Assembly (NCBI GenBank): GCA_963576725.1
Contig: OY755247.1
Coordinates: forward strand, 11,861,034 to 11,925,033
DNA: 64,000 nt
Direction of reading: 5' to 3'
DNA from: Azorinus chamasolen
Lineage: Eukaryota > Mollusca > Bivalvia > Cardiida > Solecurtidae
Shown: piece after piece, positions 10,693-21,196 of the stretch
Numbering within the stretch: the stretch's first letter is position 1
Layout: every line of letters starts with the position of its first letter
Notes under the pieces: generated by a model
What the model was told of the DNA's origin: nothing
The model's input: only the letters and a program-made list of their open reading frames with translations
Database searches by the model: none
Translations under genes and position numbers: made by a program

Positions 10693-10931
10693 TTAATCCT
10701 TTCAATCATATAAACACATTTTCACACATCTGCAAACATAGTAGTTCCAGATCAAATGGCTCCTATAGGAGCTATCTGATCAGGGTCTGCTTTGTTTGTT
10801 TAAAGCATTGTATAGATTCGTTTCTGCCAAGTTTAAAAAATCCCTTGTCCATTTTCAGTTTAAATGATTATGTCCTTGAATATTCATCAGGTGATAAATG
10901 TTTAATAAATATTGAACAAGGAAAGGGTTAA
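10693..10931 (+). mobile_element. TTAA MITE, A/C type
   Basis: TTAATCCTTTCAATCATATA at the left and GAAAGGGTTAA at the right; apex CTCCTATAGGAG near 10765. Its last TTAA (10928-10931) is shared with the B element that follows. Confidence 0.85.
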
Positions 10932-11146
10932 CCCATTCCCTCATATTGACGCCTCTGCAAAAGTCACCTGTTGAAACCATTGTGATAAATAGAGCATTTG
11001 CTCCTATAGGAGCAAATACTCTATTTATCACATTGGTTTCAAACTACAAAATACCAAACTTTTCCTTTTCTCTAGTTAATGCTCCTTTTCGGTAGATTTA
11101 TTCAAAGAGATTGGATCTAAAAATAGCCTATGAGGTAATGGGTTAA
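10928..11146 (+). mobile_element. TTAA MITE, subfamily B, abutting the previous one
   Basis: TTAACCCATTCCCTCATATT opens it and TGGGTTAA closes it at 11146. It has the hairpin GAAACCATTGTGATAAATAG with apex CTCCTATAGGAG near 11006. Confidence 0.92.
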
Positions 11147-11510
11147 GCTGCCACCTGTCTCAAATATCCAGAATTAAACTTCTTTTGAATTGTCACATTA
11201 TAGAGGCTTTACTGTACATATGAACGTTGTCATGAGCAAAAGAGCTTCTGGACTTTGTAAACATTGTACACTTGCACACACATGAGTATTATTTAGGCAT
11301 GCTATAGGAAAACCATCTTTTAGGCTTTGCAAATAGTGCAGAACCAGATCAGTTACTATATTTAATTTATAGACTGCTGTGGAAGGATTAGTGAATTGTG
11401 TAACAAACTGTGTAGAGCCTGACACCACATTTTAGTTATCTGTTTCAACAAGGTTTGCAAAGCTTTTAAATGTTTGTTTTTTTTGGTAAGACAGAGCTTG
11501 TTTACACTTA

Positions 11511-11660
11511 ACCCATTCCATCATTTTGGCGCCTTTGATGCCTCTTAAAAAATCTCTTTTTGAAACCATTGTTATTGAATGTGCACTCCTATGGGGCAAA
11601 GGCTATATAAATTTATCACAATGGTTTCATTACTACAATTTCGTTTTAAAGTTTTCATTT
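11511..11660 (+). mobile_element. TTAA MITE, subfamily B, strongly decayed
   Basis: TTAACCCATTCCATCATTTT at the left, GAAACCATTGTTATTGA arm and ATTTATCACAATGGTTTCA partner; the apex is eroded and the right end lost. Confidence 0.65.
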
Positions 11661-12302
11661 TTAGCTCGTCTGTTTTTTTTAAGAAAAAGTCAAGCAGTTG
11701 TGATCACTGGGTCGTAGGCGTTGTTGTATTCGCCATTTTCGCGAGCAAAACCTTTAATGTAGCTCATTACTGGAAAAGTATAAGAGACATCAACATAAAA
11801 TTTCATAGGTAAATAGATCTCATTGAGGAGAAGGCCCCTACATAAGAACCATAACTCTTGATTTCAAACTTTTGGAGCCTTTTATTTTTTTAAAAAAAAG
11901 TTTTAATTTAGCTGGACAAGCACCAAATCAGAGTGGAGTAATGATGATATGAAATTTTGAATTGACGATAAAAAATGGCCGAGATCATGCGACTAAACTA
12001 ATTTTCTGTATACCCTGTGGAAGCCACTGAATATGGTCCTGTACACCCCGGCAGATTTGGCAAACTTACCAATCAAATTCGAAGGATTTACTCTTGATAA
12101 TAAAACTGCTTACCCAAATACTAAAATCGTCATTTCTCCACCAAACCCTATACTGTGACCACTCTTTAAAATCGTCTCGAGCTATTCTTGAAAATGTTTA
12201 AAATTTACGCATCGTATCTAGACCTTTTGTTTTTACATTTGAAACAGGAATTATGCACTGTAGAACCAGTGTTTATTGTGTTGTATTATTTTCTTCTTCC
12301 AG
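11660..12302 (+). other. Rest of presumed PSMB3 3'UTR intron
   Basis: Mostly unassigned sequence. A family E half element lies at about 12110-12235 (ATTTCTCCACCAAACCCTAT, ACGCATCGTATCTAGACC). No coding signal seen. Confidence 0.4.
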
Positions 12303-12630
12303 ATTAGACATTATCATCAGAAGTGCTGTGTTCTTCTCAACTGACTGGGCATACACAAATCTACCAACTGTATAAGATGAATGAACTTTTTATTTACTGA
12401 TTTATTGATACGCTTTGCACGCTATGACACATTTTAAGTTAACTTTCAAATGCATATGTACAGTCTAGTTTGGATTCAGATGAGAGACAAAGTAACCTAA
12501 TGTCTAATCAGGATTCAAACCTGTATGATATCCAAATCAAGTGTAATTTTTTTAAAAGAATTTGCAGGGGTTGAAAATTCTGAAAGTTGTCACTCGTCTT
12601 GTATAATAAACAATGATGGCAAGCCAAAAT
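12303..12630 (+). other. PSMB3: Probable 3'UTR exon of PSMB3
   Basis: A pyrimidine-rich acceptor (TTTTCTTCTTCCAG) ends at 12302. The stretch after it holds no repeat family I recognise, and an AATAAA poly(A) signal sits at 12605-12610. Paired with the donor at 10547 it would make a 3'UTR intron of about 1.76 kb. The exon junction would lie only 11 nt after the stop, so nonsense-mediated decay is not expected. This is inference from splice signals only. Confidence 0.5.
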
Positions 12631-12816
12631 AATTCAATCCTCCTGCAATATAGACAAAGAAGGGGAAAAGCATGCAGAACAAGCGGACAAGTGGAATTTT
12701 CATTCTCTGATTGGATATACACTTCCTTTGAAAATTATGTCAGTGGGCACTTTTTTTCCAGAGAAAAATTACTGAGTTTTGTAATAATTAAATAATGATA
12801 ACCATATTATTTTGCC

Positions 12817-13019
12817 TAAAACCTCACTATAACGACCACTAAATTACATCAAGTATTTTGTGTTAAAGGCAGGTGGCTGCTTAAAGCAAGGTGAAAGTAA
12901 AACAGAACGCTCCTACAGGAGCGTTCTGTTTTACTTTCAGCTTGCTTTAAGCAGCCACCTGCCCTAAATACAAACTAATTAACACAATTTAGTGGCCTTT
13001 ATAGAGAGGTTTTACTGTA
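12817..13019. mobile_element. Family D palindromic MITE
   Basis: Long palindrome, apex GCTCCTACAGGAGC near 12914, arms GCAGGTGGCTGCTTAAAGCA. The right end GAGGTTTTACTGTA is intact; the left has lost TACAG. Confidence 0.85.
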
Positions 13020-13035
13020 ACTGACAGTAAGTAAC

Positions 13036-13150
13036 TTAACCCTTTTGGTTATAGTAGAGGAGTTTAGTGGCATTTGCAAACAGTGAAGATCCAGATCAGA
13101 GGACTCCTAGAGGAGTAATCTGATCAGGGTCTACACTGCTTGTGATTCAA
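13036..13150 (+). mobile_element. A/C-type hairpin fragment
   Basis: TTAACCCTTTTGG at the left, the GATCCAGATCAGAGGACTCC arm, apex CTCCTAGAGGAG near 13112. Truncated after CACTGCTTG. Confidence 0.6.
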
Positions 13151-13400
13151 CATTCTGTAGCAAATTATACCCTTTTATACTGAATGGAATCTATCATTAA
13201 ACAGTGATCAGAGAAATAAGATAAGGTGTGTAAATATTATTTAAAACATTTTCAAGAATAATTCCCCGATATCTCAGCCAAACCTCATGCCATGATCACC
13301 TTTTACAATGGCTTGCATAGGACATACTGAATTGAAACAGATGAGTTTGAAATATGATATTTTGCATGTCACTTTCCTTTATTATCTGTCATTTATGTTG

Positions 13401-13669
13401 TTAACCCTTTACTTATAATAAAACCTTTTCCACATCTTTGCAAACAGAGAAGACCCAGATCAGACGGCTCCCAGAGGAGCCGTCTGATCAGGGTCTGCAC
13501 TGTTTACTTATGAAATTATATAGATCTGATTCTACACTTTCTGGCACGATTCTACACTTTCTGGCACAGTAAAAAAGTCCTATATTGATAATGCTGTAAA
13601 ATAATTCAGCTCATCAATATTCATGATGTCATTATTTCTTACATGAATATTCAACAGGGAAAGGGTTAA
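13401..13669 (+). mobile_element. TTAA MITE, A/C type, full length
   Basis: TTAA at 13401-13404 and 13666-13669. Apex CTCCCAGAGGAGCC near 13475. A 20-bp internal duplication around GATTCTACACTTTCTGGCAC (13527-13566) makes it longer than usual. Confidence 0.88.
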
Positions 13670-14006
13670 CTGTTGGTACAAACATTGGTGTTACAGGAAG
13701 GAAAGAGTTCAAATAGAAGTAAATCAGTAATATGTACAACACACTGTAAGGATTTTAGCTGTCAAAGATATTATAGGGAACAAGTTATTTTTTTCCACAA
13801 GTGAAATTTTAAGTTGTATGCCTATTTTCATTGTGGAATATGACTAATTTTTGTACATTAAAGATATTGATCATCTGTATAGAGTCTTGTTTTGCATGTC
13901 CATCTTACAATAAAAAACCATTGCAGTTGTTTTGCAGGTTGATATGCCATTGCTTGGTGAATATGCATGCAAGAATCTGCCGGAGTCTGCCTATTTTGAA
14001 TATGAT
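13670..14006. other. Unassigned intergenic sequence
   Basis: No gene, palindrome or known repeat recognised between two MITEs. Confidence 0.3.
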
Positions 14007-14232
14007 TTAACCCTTTCCTCCATAAATACGCCTTTCTACGCCTCTGTAAAAGTCACTTTTTGAAACCATTGTGATAAATAGAGCATTTGCTCTTAAGGAG
14101 CAAATGCTCCAAATATCACAATGGTTTCAGAACTACAAAATTCTAAAACAAATTCCTTTTCTCTTGTTAATGCTCCTTTTTGGTGGATTGATTTAAAGAG
14201 GTTGGATCTAAAAATAGCCTATGAGGGAAAGG
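14007..14232 (+). mobile_element. TTAA MITE, subfamily B
   Basis: TTAACCCTTTCCTCCATA at the left; hairpin apex CTCTTAAGGAGC near 14096. The right end TATGAGGGAAAGG runs straight into half of a D' element, so the final TTAA is lost. Confidence 0.82.
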
Positions 14233-14334
14233 AGCTTTCTGCATTACTTTTGCCCTGCATTAAGCTACCACCTGCATCTAGCAGCCAGAATTATATCTCG
14301 TTTAGGCGGTCGCATTAGTAGGGTTTTACTGTAT
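14232..14334. mobile_element. Family D' element, right half only
   Basis: GAGCTTTCTGCATTACTTTT through GGTCGCATTAGTAGGG and TTTTACTGTA. The left half has been replaced by the B element. Confidence 0.75.
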
Positions 14335-14599
14335 TCTATATTCCAGTTTTGATACTGATCAAAGTAATAAATAACTCATATTTCTTTACTGATCATGGTA
14401 ATAAATAACTGACTACAGTATTGTATTTGAATCCTACAAAAGTACTAAACAACATTTGGGCTGAAAACAAAAAGCATAAAGTGGGTGGCAAACAGTTTAG
14501 ACCCAGACCAAAATCAAAACTGAATGGGATAGTAAATCATTAGTAAGGTGTTAGGTGGCCTGTGGATGTTTTAGTGACTAAACAATGTGACTATTGTAT

Positions 14600-14833
14600 T
14601 TAACCCTTTCCCTCATGTAAACGTGTTTTCACGCATTTGCAAACAGAGTAGACCTAGAGAAGCCGTCTGATCAGGGTCTACTCTGTTTGCTAATAGAATT
14701 TCAAAGATCTGTGTCTTTACTTTCTAAAATGGCTACAATGTTCCACCTTCCATATTTAATTTTAACTATTTTGACCATGAATAATCAGTAGGTATTGAAA
14801 TTCGTAATAAACACAGAACAGGGAAAGGGTTAA
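14600..14833 (+). mobile_element. TTAA MITE, subfamily A, apex partly deleted
   Basis: TTAA at 14600-14603 and 14830-14833. The left arm is shortened to GTAGACCTAGAGAAGCCGTC, deleting most of one hairpin arm. Confidence 0.85.
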
Positions 14834-15099
14834 AAGCACCTTTATCACATCTTGTACCCAGGCTTGAGTAAGTGTGAGTCTATTCTGAATTTGTCACCTG
14901 CTTGGCTAATATCCTGATCTGTATACACAAAAATATAATTGACCAAATATCAGTATTTAACTTATAGAGGGTTATTTAATGATTTTGATTATTCAATTTT
15001 AGCATTTTAATACAATTTTTCAATTTTGGCTGAAAAGATAGCTGGCCCAAACGTCCTAGGCCGAAAGATCCGCTAGCCGAAACGTCCTACATTCATTTT

Positions 15100-15885
15100 T
15101 AGCTCACCTGAGCAAAGCACAAAGCTTTAAAGTTTGGGAGACTTGAATGTCCGGCGTCAACAATTTGCTTGTGAACACTCTAGTGGTCACAATTGTAGTC
15201 CAATCTTCATGAAACTTGGTCAGAATGAATGTCTTTATAAAATATCGGACGAGCTCGAAAGTGGGTTAAGTTGGGTTAAAAACCAGGTCAAAAAGTAGGA
15301 AAACCTTATGAACCCTCTAGAGGTCACATTTTTAGCCCAAATTTCATTAAACTTGGTCAGAATGATTGTCTTGATAAAATCTTGGAGGAGTTTGAAAAGT
15401 GGGTTACATGGGGTAAAAAACTAGGTCGAACAGTAAAAAAAACCTTGTGAACACTCTAGTGGTCACATTTTTAGTCCAATCTTCATGAAACTTCGTCAGA
15501 ATGAATGTCTTGATAAAATCTCGGACGAGTTCGAACGTTGGTCAAGTTGGGTTAAAAACTAGGTCACTAGGTCAAACAGTAGAAAAAACCTTGTGAACAC
15601 TCTAGTGGTCACATTTTTTAGCCCAATGTTCATGAAACTTAGTCTTGATAAAATCTCAAACAAGTTTGAAAGTGGGTTATGTAGGGTTAGAATCATTGTC
15701 TTGGTAAAATCAATATACTAAATCTTTGAAATTCTTGTTCTGCAGAACCACTGCTCATGATCCACTATCAACATTGTTCAAATATTGTCCCTAAGGTCAA
15801 TATTGGCCCTACCCATGGGCTACCCAGCAAAATCTTAAATATGTGGTAATCAGGTGAGCGATTAAGGGCCATCTTGGCCCGCTTG
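15100..15885 (-). mobile_element. Pearl-like tandem-core element, complete (reverse orientation)
   Basis: Read on the minus strand it opens CAAGCGGGCCAAGATGGCCC...CGCTCACC and closes CAGGTGAGCTAAAA. The core is several copies of a unit of about 140 bp marked by GTGAACACTCTAGTGGTCAC (15170, 15450, 15594 and a variant near 15310). Conserved unique ends around a variable tandem core match 'pearl'/Helentron-like non-autonomous elements described from bivalves. Family assignment is inference. Confidence 0.7.
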
Positions 15886-16370
15886 TATTTATAACTATGT
15901 CTTGTGATCTGCTGCCATGGTTGTACACATCATGACCCATGGTCAAAAGTGACTCGGCTAGAGTCTAAGACTTCCTTGTTTTACATATATACACATGTAG
16001 GAGAAAGTCAACAAGTCTACTTCAAAAACATAATGACTAAACCTACGGTATGTGGAATATAGCACTGATTACTGGTCATCTGCCAAGATAATTCACACCA
16101 TGAACCTTGAGTCGAAGGCGGGCCAGGACTTCCTAGATTTCCCTTGGCATAACTAGGTAACATACATCTCTTAAAAGGACCCAATGCATGACTTTGTGGT
16201 GAAGGAGAACTTATGAAAAGATGCTTTTCAGGAAATGGTAGTGAAATGATCTGCCTTTCACTTTTTATGATGTAAATTGTTTGCAGACTTCATGAATATT
16301 TCACTATATTATGTTGATTAAAAAGGGTTTAATTCCTTTATTCATACCCAGAAAGTACAAAAAGAATACT
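15886..16370. other. Unassigned sequence
   Basis: No gene or repeat recognised. Confidence 0.3.
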
Positions 16371-16529
16371 ATCTGTTTAAAACCCTTTACCTTCCTCTAT
16401 ATATATTTACATTCGCCCTGCAACGTCCTTATATAACCTTATTCTAAAAAGAAAGTTGCATTTTCCCATGAACGTTCATTTCAATACCCGATCCGTTGAA
16501 ATGTAAGAAATACAATGGAATATAAATAT

Positions 16530-16667
16530 AAGAAATGAATGACGTGCTCTCGGTGTTCATTAGGTTATGCAACGCATACCTTTACGAGCAAAGATTTACT
16601 AACTTTGCTCGTAAAGCTATGCGTTGCATAACCTCATGAACACCGGGATCACGTCATTCATTTCTTA
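16530..16667. repeat. Foldback element, arms about 58 bp
   Basis: AAGAAATGAATGACGTGCTC on the left pairs with the ACGTCATTCATTTCTT right end. The inner arm TATGCAACGCATACCTTTAC is also inverted around a short AT loop near 16600. No CTCC/GGAG apex. Confidence 0.85.
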
Positions 16668-16869
16668 AATAAAGGAACATGGTGTGTCGAAAAGCTATCG
16701 TTTTTTCCTTAAGAAAAAACAATAAACGCAATACAGGATATTTATAGTGTTATAATGAGCCCCCAGACCACAAGTACCTTTAGCACTTTGATTTATGACA
16801 AAATGTAGGAAAACAGGCTATAAGACATCAGCTAATTGTAATGACCATGACGAGGTTAAAATTAAACTC

Positions 16870-17580
16870 TTTCAGTCAGAAATTTGACAACTTCAATTAA
16901 AAACTAGAATTGTTTTTTATACAAAAACTGATGTCTCTGTAATTTCAAAGTCCAATAGCTCTGCCAAAAATCCACCGAAAGTGAACAGGAATTACATATG
17001 CACAACAAGGCATGGTGTTGATCAACGCTACCAAGATTTTTGGTAAAACCGTGCAGACAAAATATTTCATGTAAAATGTTCAAAGTGCCGTTACTCTAAA
17101 AAGGCATGGTGCTGAACGATCTTACCAAGTTTTATCAAAATTGGAACAAGGATTTTGGAAAAACCGCGCGAACAAATTTGTCCATGAAAAAAAATCAAAG
17201 TCCCGCAACTCTAAAAATATCCTAGAACAGGAACAGGAATAAGATATGCACATCTAGGCATGGTGTTGACCAATCCTTTGAAGTTTCATGAAAATCTGAT
17301 CAAAGGTTTTGGAGAGACCGCGCGGACAAAATTTTCCATGTAAAAATTTCAAAAAGTCCCATAACTCTGCAGAAAATCATCGAACCGGAACAGGAATACG
17401 ATATGCACAACTAGGCATGGTGGGGATTAATCCTACGAAGTTTCATGAAAATGGGACCCCAGGTTTTGGAGAAACCGTGCGGACAAAGTAAAATCGGACA
17501 GGCAGACAGACGGACACACAGACAGACGAACGGACGCCACGCACAAAAACAAAATGTCTCCAAAGTATACTGGGTGGGAT
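16870..17580. repeat. Tandem-core element, unit about 155 bp
   Basis: Repeats keyed on GGCATGGTG at about 17008, 17103, 17259 and 17414, with AGTTTCATGAAAAT and CCGCGCGGACAAA blocks. It ends in a GGACAGGCAGACAGACGG simple tract (17496-17540) and TATACTGGGTGGGATATAAT. It resembles the pearl-like architecture, but the ends differ from the CAAGAGGGCC family. Confidence 0.55.
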
Positions 17581-18950
17581 ATAATTAAGCCTTCAAGACA
17601 TTGAACTTCTCTTGAAAATTTCAGTGAGTAAATAAAACGATATATATGAACCCAGATAAGACGTTTATTTATTAAAAACATAACAGACGAGTAGTATTCC
17701 TACTAGTGACAATCTATTATATAACAGCTTCTGACCAGTATCCAAAATGAATTGTTTGTTTCTTCTTTTAGTATGTTTTTTTTTGCTGAAATCGGACAAT
17801 CAAACTTTAATTGCAGAAGTAAAACGAAATATTAATAAAGCTAAAGTTTTTTAATTGTGATATATGTCAAGTAGATACCACTGTTCCCTGATTTATTGGA
17901 TTTCCGGTTTAGCCCCTTTCTCCTCGTGATTGCAGTAATTCAACAAGACCTTAATTACTAGTTAAATTTGGAGGTTACGACACAAAAAGGTCACCACAGG
18001 GTGTGATATATGGTGATAACTTATCTACATTATATGACAAAAAGTTACAAGTTTATTGAAAATAATGTACATGAGTCCTGCTATATGCAGGCATAATATA
18101 TCAGCGACAAAATACACTGCTAGACTGTTACACAAACAATACTGATTATTATAACGCAAAGTAAAATCCTTGATTTTGATTGGTCAGTTAGCCATATATA
18201 AAAGCCGTGTATCCCTCTAAATTCTGATGTATATACGGAGTCATGAGAAACAATGGAATTTCCCCCCGCCGCGGGGCCTCGCTCCCTTCATATAACAAAA
18301 TAAAAATGGCCGACCAGCTTCACTTCGTCGATTCGATTCAAACAACCGCTCTCAAACGAAATAACAAGAGTTTGGGCGGAAAAAAGTTATCCATTTAGAA
18401 ACATTTTTGTTATAGTTGTTGTATAACAATGTAAATGAACCCTGTATGTGGCGAAAGTCTTATTCTGCATTGATGCTGCAAATGTTGTCAAAGTGCTTGT
18501 GCACGTACCGATTAGCCCCCAAACCCCGCTTTTACAAAGATAATCCACACCCAATTCGATTCAGATTTTATTTATGTACATGCACAGTACACGTACCTGT
18601 AAATTGCAGTATAGCCGCTCCTTCCAACGCCCATTGTTTGAATATTATAAAACCGTCATTTTGACGTCATCCAAATGACGCCGGAACTGCGCCAAAATTC
18701 CCTCAATTAAGTTAAATAGTGTCTGCTTAACCGCTGATCTGCTGAAAGTTTTACTAACGTCTGATTCTTTCGATCCTTTGATAAACTAATGCACTTGGAA
18801 GATCCCTTTCTATCCACAAATATAATGAACTGATTATTATACACGATGAACTAGGGTTGCAGAGTGATATATAAGCCCTTACCTTACAGTAAGAGGCCCC
18901 TGAGGGGAAGCAAAACGACGCCTACATTAACAACGCTAATTAACTGCTAC
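17581..18950. other. Unassigned region with promoter-like stretch
   Basis: A TATA-like CATATATAAAAG at about 18193 is followed by a GC-rich patch (18268-18285), and TGACGTCA (CRE-like) occurs near 18663. A 30-codon open frame from ATGGCCGACC (18305) has no homology I can recognise. I do not call a gene. Confidence 0.25.
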
Positions 18951-18980
18951 AAATATTAAACTTTGCAGTATAATAAAATC

Positions 18981-19123
18981 GTTATACAGATCACTGGCGG
19001 GATATCTGACTTTTTATTTCCTGCTGAGGAAAATACATGTAGCCCTCGCCTAACGGCTCGGGCAACATCATTTTTCTCAGCAGGAAACAAAAAGTCAGAT
19101 ACCCCGCCAATGATCTGTATAAC
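18981..19123. repeat. Foldback element, arms about 48 bp
   Basis: GTTATACAGATCACTGGCGG pairs with the right end CGCCAATGATCTGTATAAC; the loop contains CCTCGCCTAACGGCTCGGGC. A smaller hairpin (GGCCAAAGACCTA...) follows near 19191-19243. Confidence 0.85.
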
Positions 19124-19319
19124 TAATAATGTCCATTTGAACGTCCCCTCCCGTCCAAAGAAAAGTTTATAACTTTTCGACAACTCTTTAGGCCAAAGAC
19201 CTAAGGCTATGATAACACATGTTATCATAGGTCTTTGTTTAGGCCTACTCTATGAATATAAATGTAAGAAATAATGTGATCATGAATGTTAATTTAAATA
19301 TTTTTATGATGATATATTA

Positions 19320-19470
19320 ACAGAGGAAATTCGGGGCATATCAGAAACTGTGGAATCATATATATATTGTGTCATAAGCAAACAGAGCAGATCCTGATTA
19401 GACGGTTCCTACAGGATCTGTCTGATCGGGGTCTACTCAGTTTGCAAAGGCATTAAAAGGCAGAAAAGTG
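19320..19470 (-). mobile_element. A/C-type hairpin fragment
   Basis: CATAAGCAAACAGAGCAGAT arm, apex TTCCTACAGGATC near 19410, and CTCAGTTTGCAAAGGC partner. Ends lost. Confidence 0.65.
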
Positions 19471-19639
19471 CAAAATAAAACTTGAAAATGCAATTAAACA
19501 ATATATTTCCACATCCTTCGTTATTCTCGATTTTAAAAAACGTGTGTAATCAAAGTGAAAACAATCAATAATGGATAACAAAGGTGTAACAAAGGACCAG
19601 AGACATATACATGTACATGTATTTTGACATACTCGGTGG

Positions 19640-20655
19640 CAGACGCCAATTCTATTGACATGTTGTGGTCTAAGGGAAACAACTCTTAAAAACTTTCCTA
19701 TATAGTAAAGTACTCCCTTTGATCATGAATATCTGAATTATATAATAGTGATAAATTATTATTATTATTATTAATTAAACTATTTCGTGCTGACTTGTAG
19801 GTCAATACAATGCAATTAGGCCCGTGGTGAGCTGTACTATTTCTTATGGTAAACCGCATTAATTAGCAGTTCGGTGTTGCTCCTTGATTACCTCCCTTAC
19901 ACTTTTTCAGTTGTATTATTCTTCAAATCAATTTTTACGTTTACTAAAATTACTAAAGACGTTTTTTGTATCAACTTTAATCAAACTAAATAATTATTAT
20001 TATTTTACTCAGATAAAAAAAGAAAATGCAAAAAAAAAAACCTATTTTCCTTTTAAATTTATTAAATGTATATTTTAGAATGAAAACAGTTTCTGTTTAC
20101 TACACCTGCAGAAACTACAAAAAATTATCGATCAAAGTGGGACATATAGGTGGGCACTTTCGCAAAAGGTACATTTATATACATTGTACATATAAGTAAA
20201 GAATGAGCGTACTTGGATAAGACATAAATCTACCATAAATAATTATTATCCTCCCAATTTGACCTGAGACTCGATTAAATTTCGGCGTGTTTATCGGGAT
20301 TGTTCGTAATACTCTGTGACAAAACATAGCAAACCAAAAGCCGGTAATAATCATGTTCCACGAGGATTGTACAGTAAACCCCCTCTAATGCGACCACTTA
20401 ATGAATAAACATGACTGTCTTTACAAGCAGATGGATGCTTAATGCAGGACAAAAGTTATGCAAAAAGCTCCTACAGGAGCTTTCTGTATAACTTTCGTCC
20501 TGTATTAAGCTACCACCTGCCTTTGCCACTGTGAATTATGTCTCTTTTTGCTGGTCGCATTAGAGGGGGTTTACTGTATTCTTATAGCGCATTCTTATAC
20601 CTTCGGAAATGTATTCGAAGATTACTGACGATAATACACGGAATATGCATGAGTA
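19640..20655. repeat. Duplicon unit 1
   Basis: First and most complete unit. Markers in order: CCAATTCTATTGACATG, TAAGGGAAACAACTCTT, AGGTCAATACAATGCAATTA, TGCTCCTTGATTACCTCCCT, CAGATAAAAAAAGAAAATGC, CCGGTAATAATCATGTTCCA, a nested D' element (20370-20578) and ATTCGAAGATTACTGACG. Re-found in order at 24700-25740 and in shorter copies between. Confidence 0.85.
20370..20578. mobile_element. Family D' palindromic MITE
   Basis: TACAGTAAACCCCCTCTAAT at the left, ATTAGAGGGGGTTTACTGTA at the right; hairpin apex GCTCCTACAGGAGC near 20475 with ATGCAGGACAAAAGTTATGC arm. Present in the duplicon before its duplication. Confidence 0.9.
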
Positions 20656-21196
20656 TCGTCAATTGGTAGGTCAATACGTCTTTTCAATACGTCATCAATT
20701 ATTGATGACGTATTGTTTGTTCTCGACTTGATCGTTTGATTTACTTTTGTATTATTGTTTTATGTATGCAGTACTGCACGGGTGTATGTTTGCGAATGAT
20801 TGATTCGGGTACATGGCATATATGCGTTTATATTTTCATTAAATATAAATATAAACAGTTGGTTGCTGTGGTCACTATGACGTAGATTTCCCAAAACAAT
20901 AAAAATAATAGTCATAATGATAATAATCTAGTAGATCTAGATCTAGATCTACACTGACCCAAAATGAAAAGTTTACACTTTCTTTGTTGGAATATCTGTT
21001 TTGTTAGCGTACATGTAGGATCTACACATTATCACGATTTCATTGTGGATAATGATTGTACTGTAACTGTTTTCCAAATCCCAGGCCATTTTATGCATCC
21101 ACGCTTACTTTGCACGTGCACTGGACTGTAGGTGTTTCACTTACAGGTTTTTCACCGACAAGTAAGCATTTGCTGCTCAGCACTGATAATGAAAAG

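Noticed and set aside
18305..18397. Small gene starting ATGGCCGACC after a TATA-like box
   Set aside because: Only 30 codons, no homology and no convincing donor site; noted as promoter-like only.
19190..19245. miRNA precursor at the GGCCAAAGACCTA hairpin
   Set aside because: A short local inverted repeat with no conserved mature-like segment that I can recognise; expression data would be needed.
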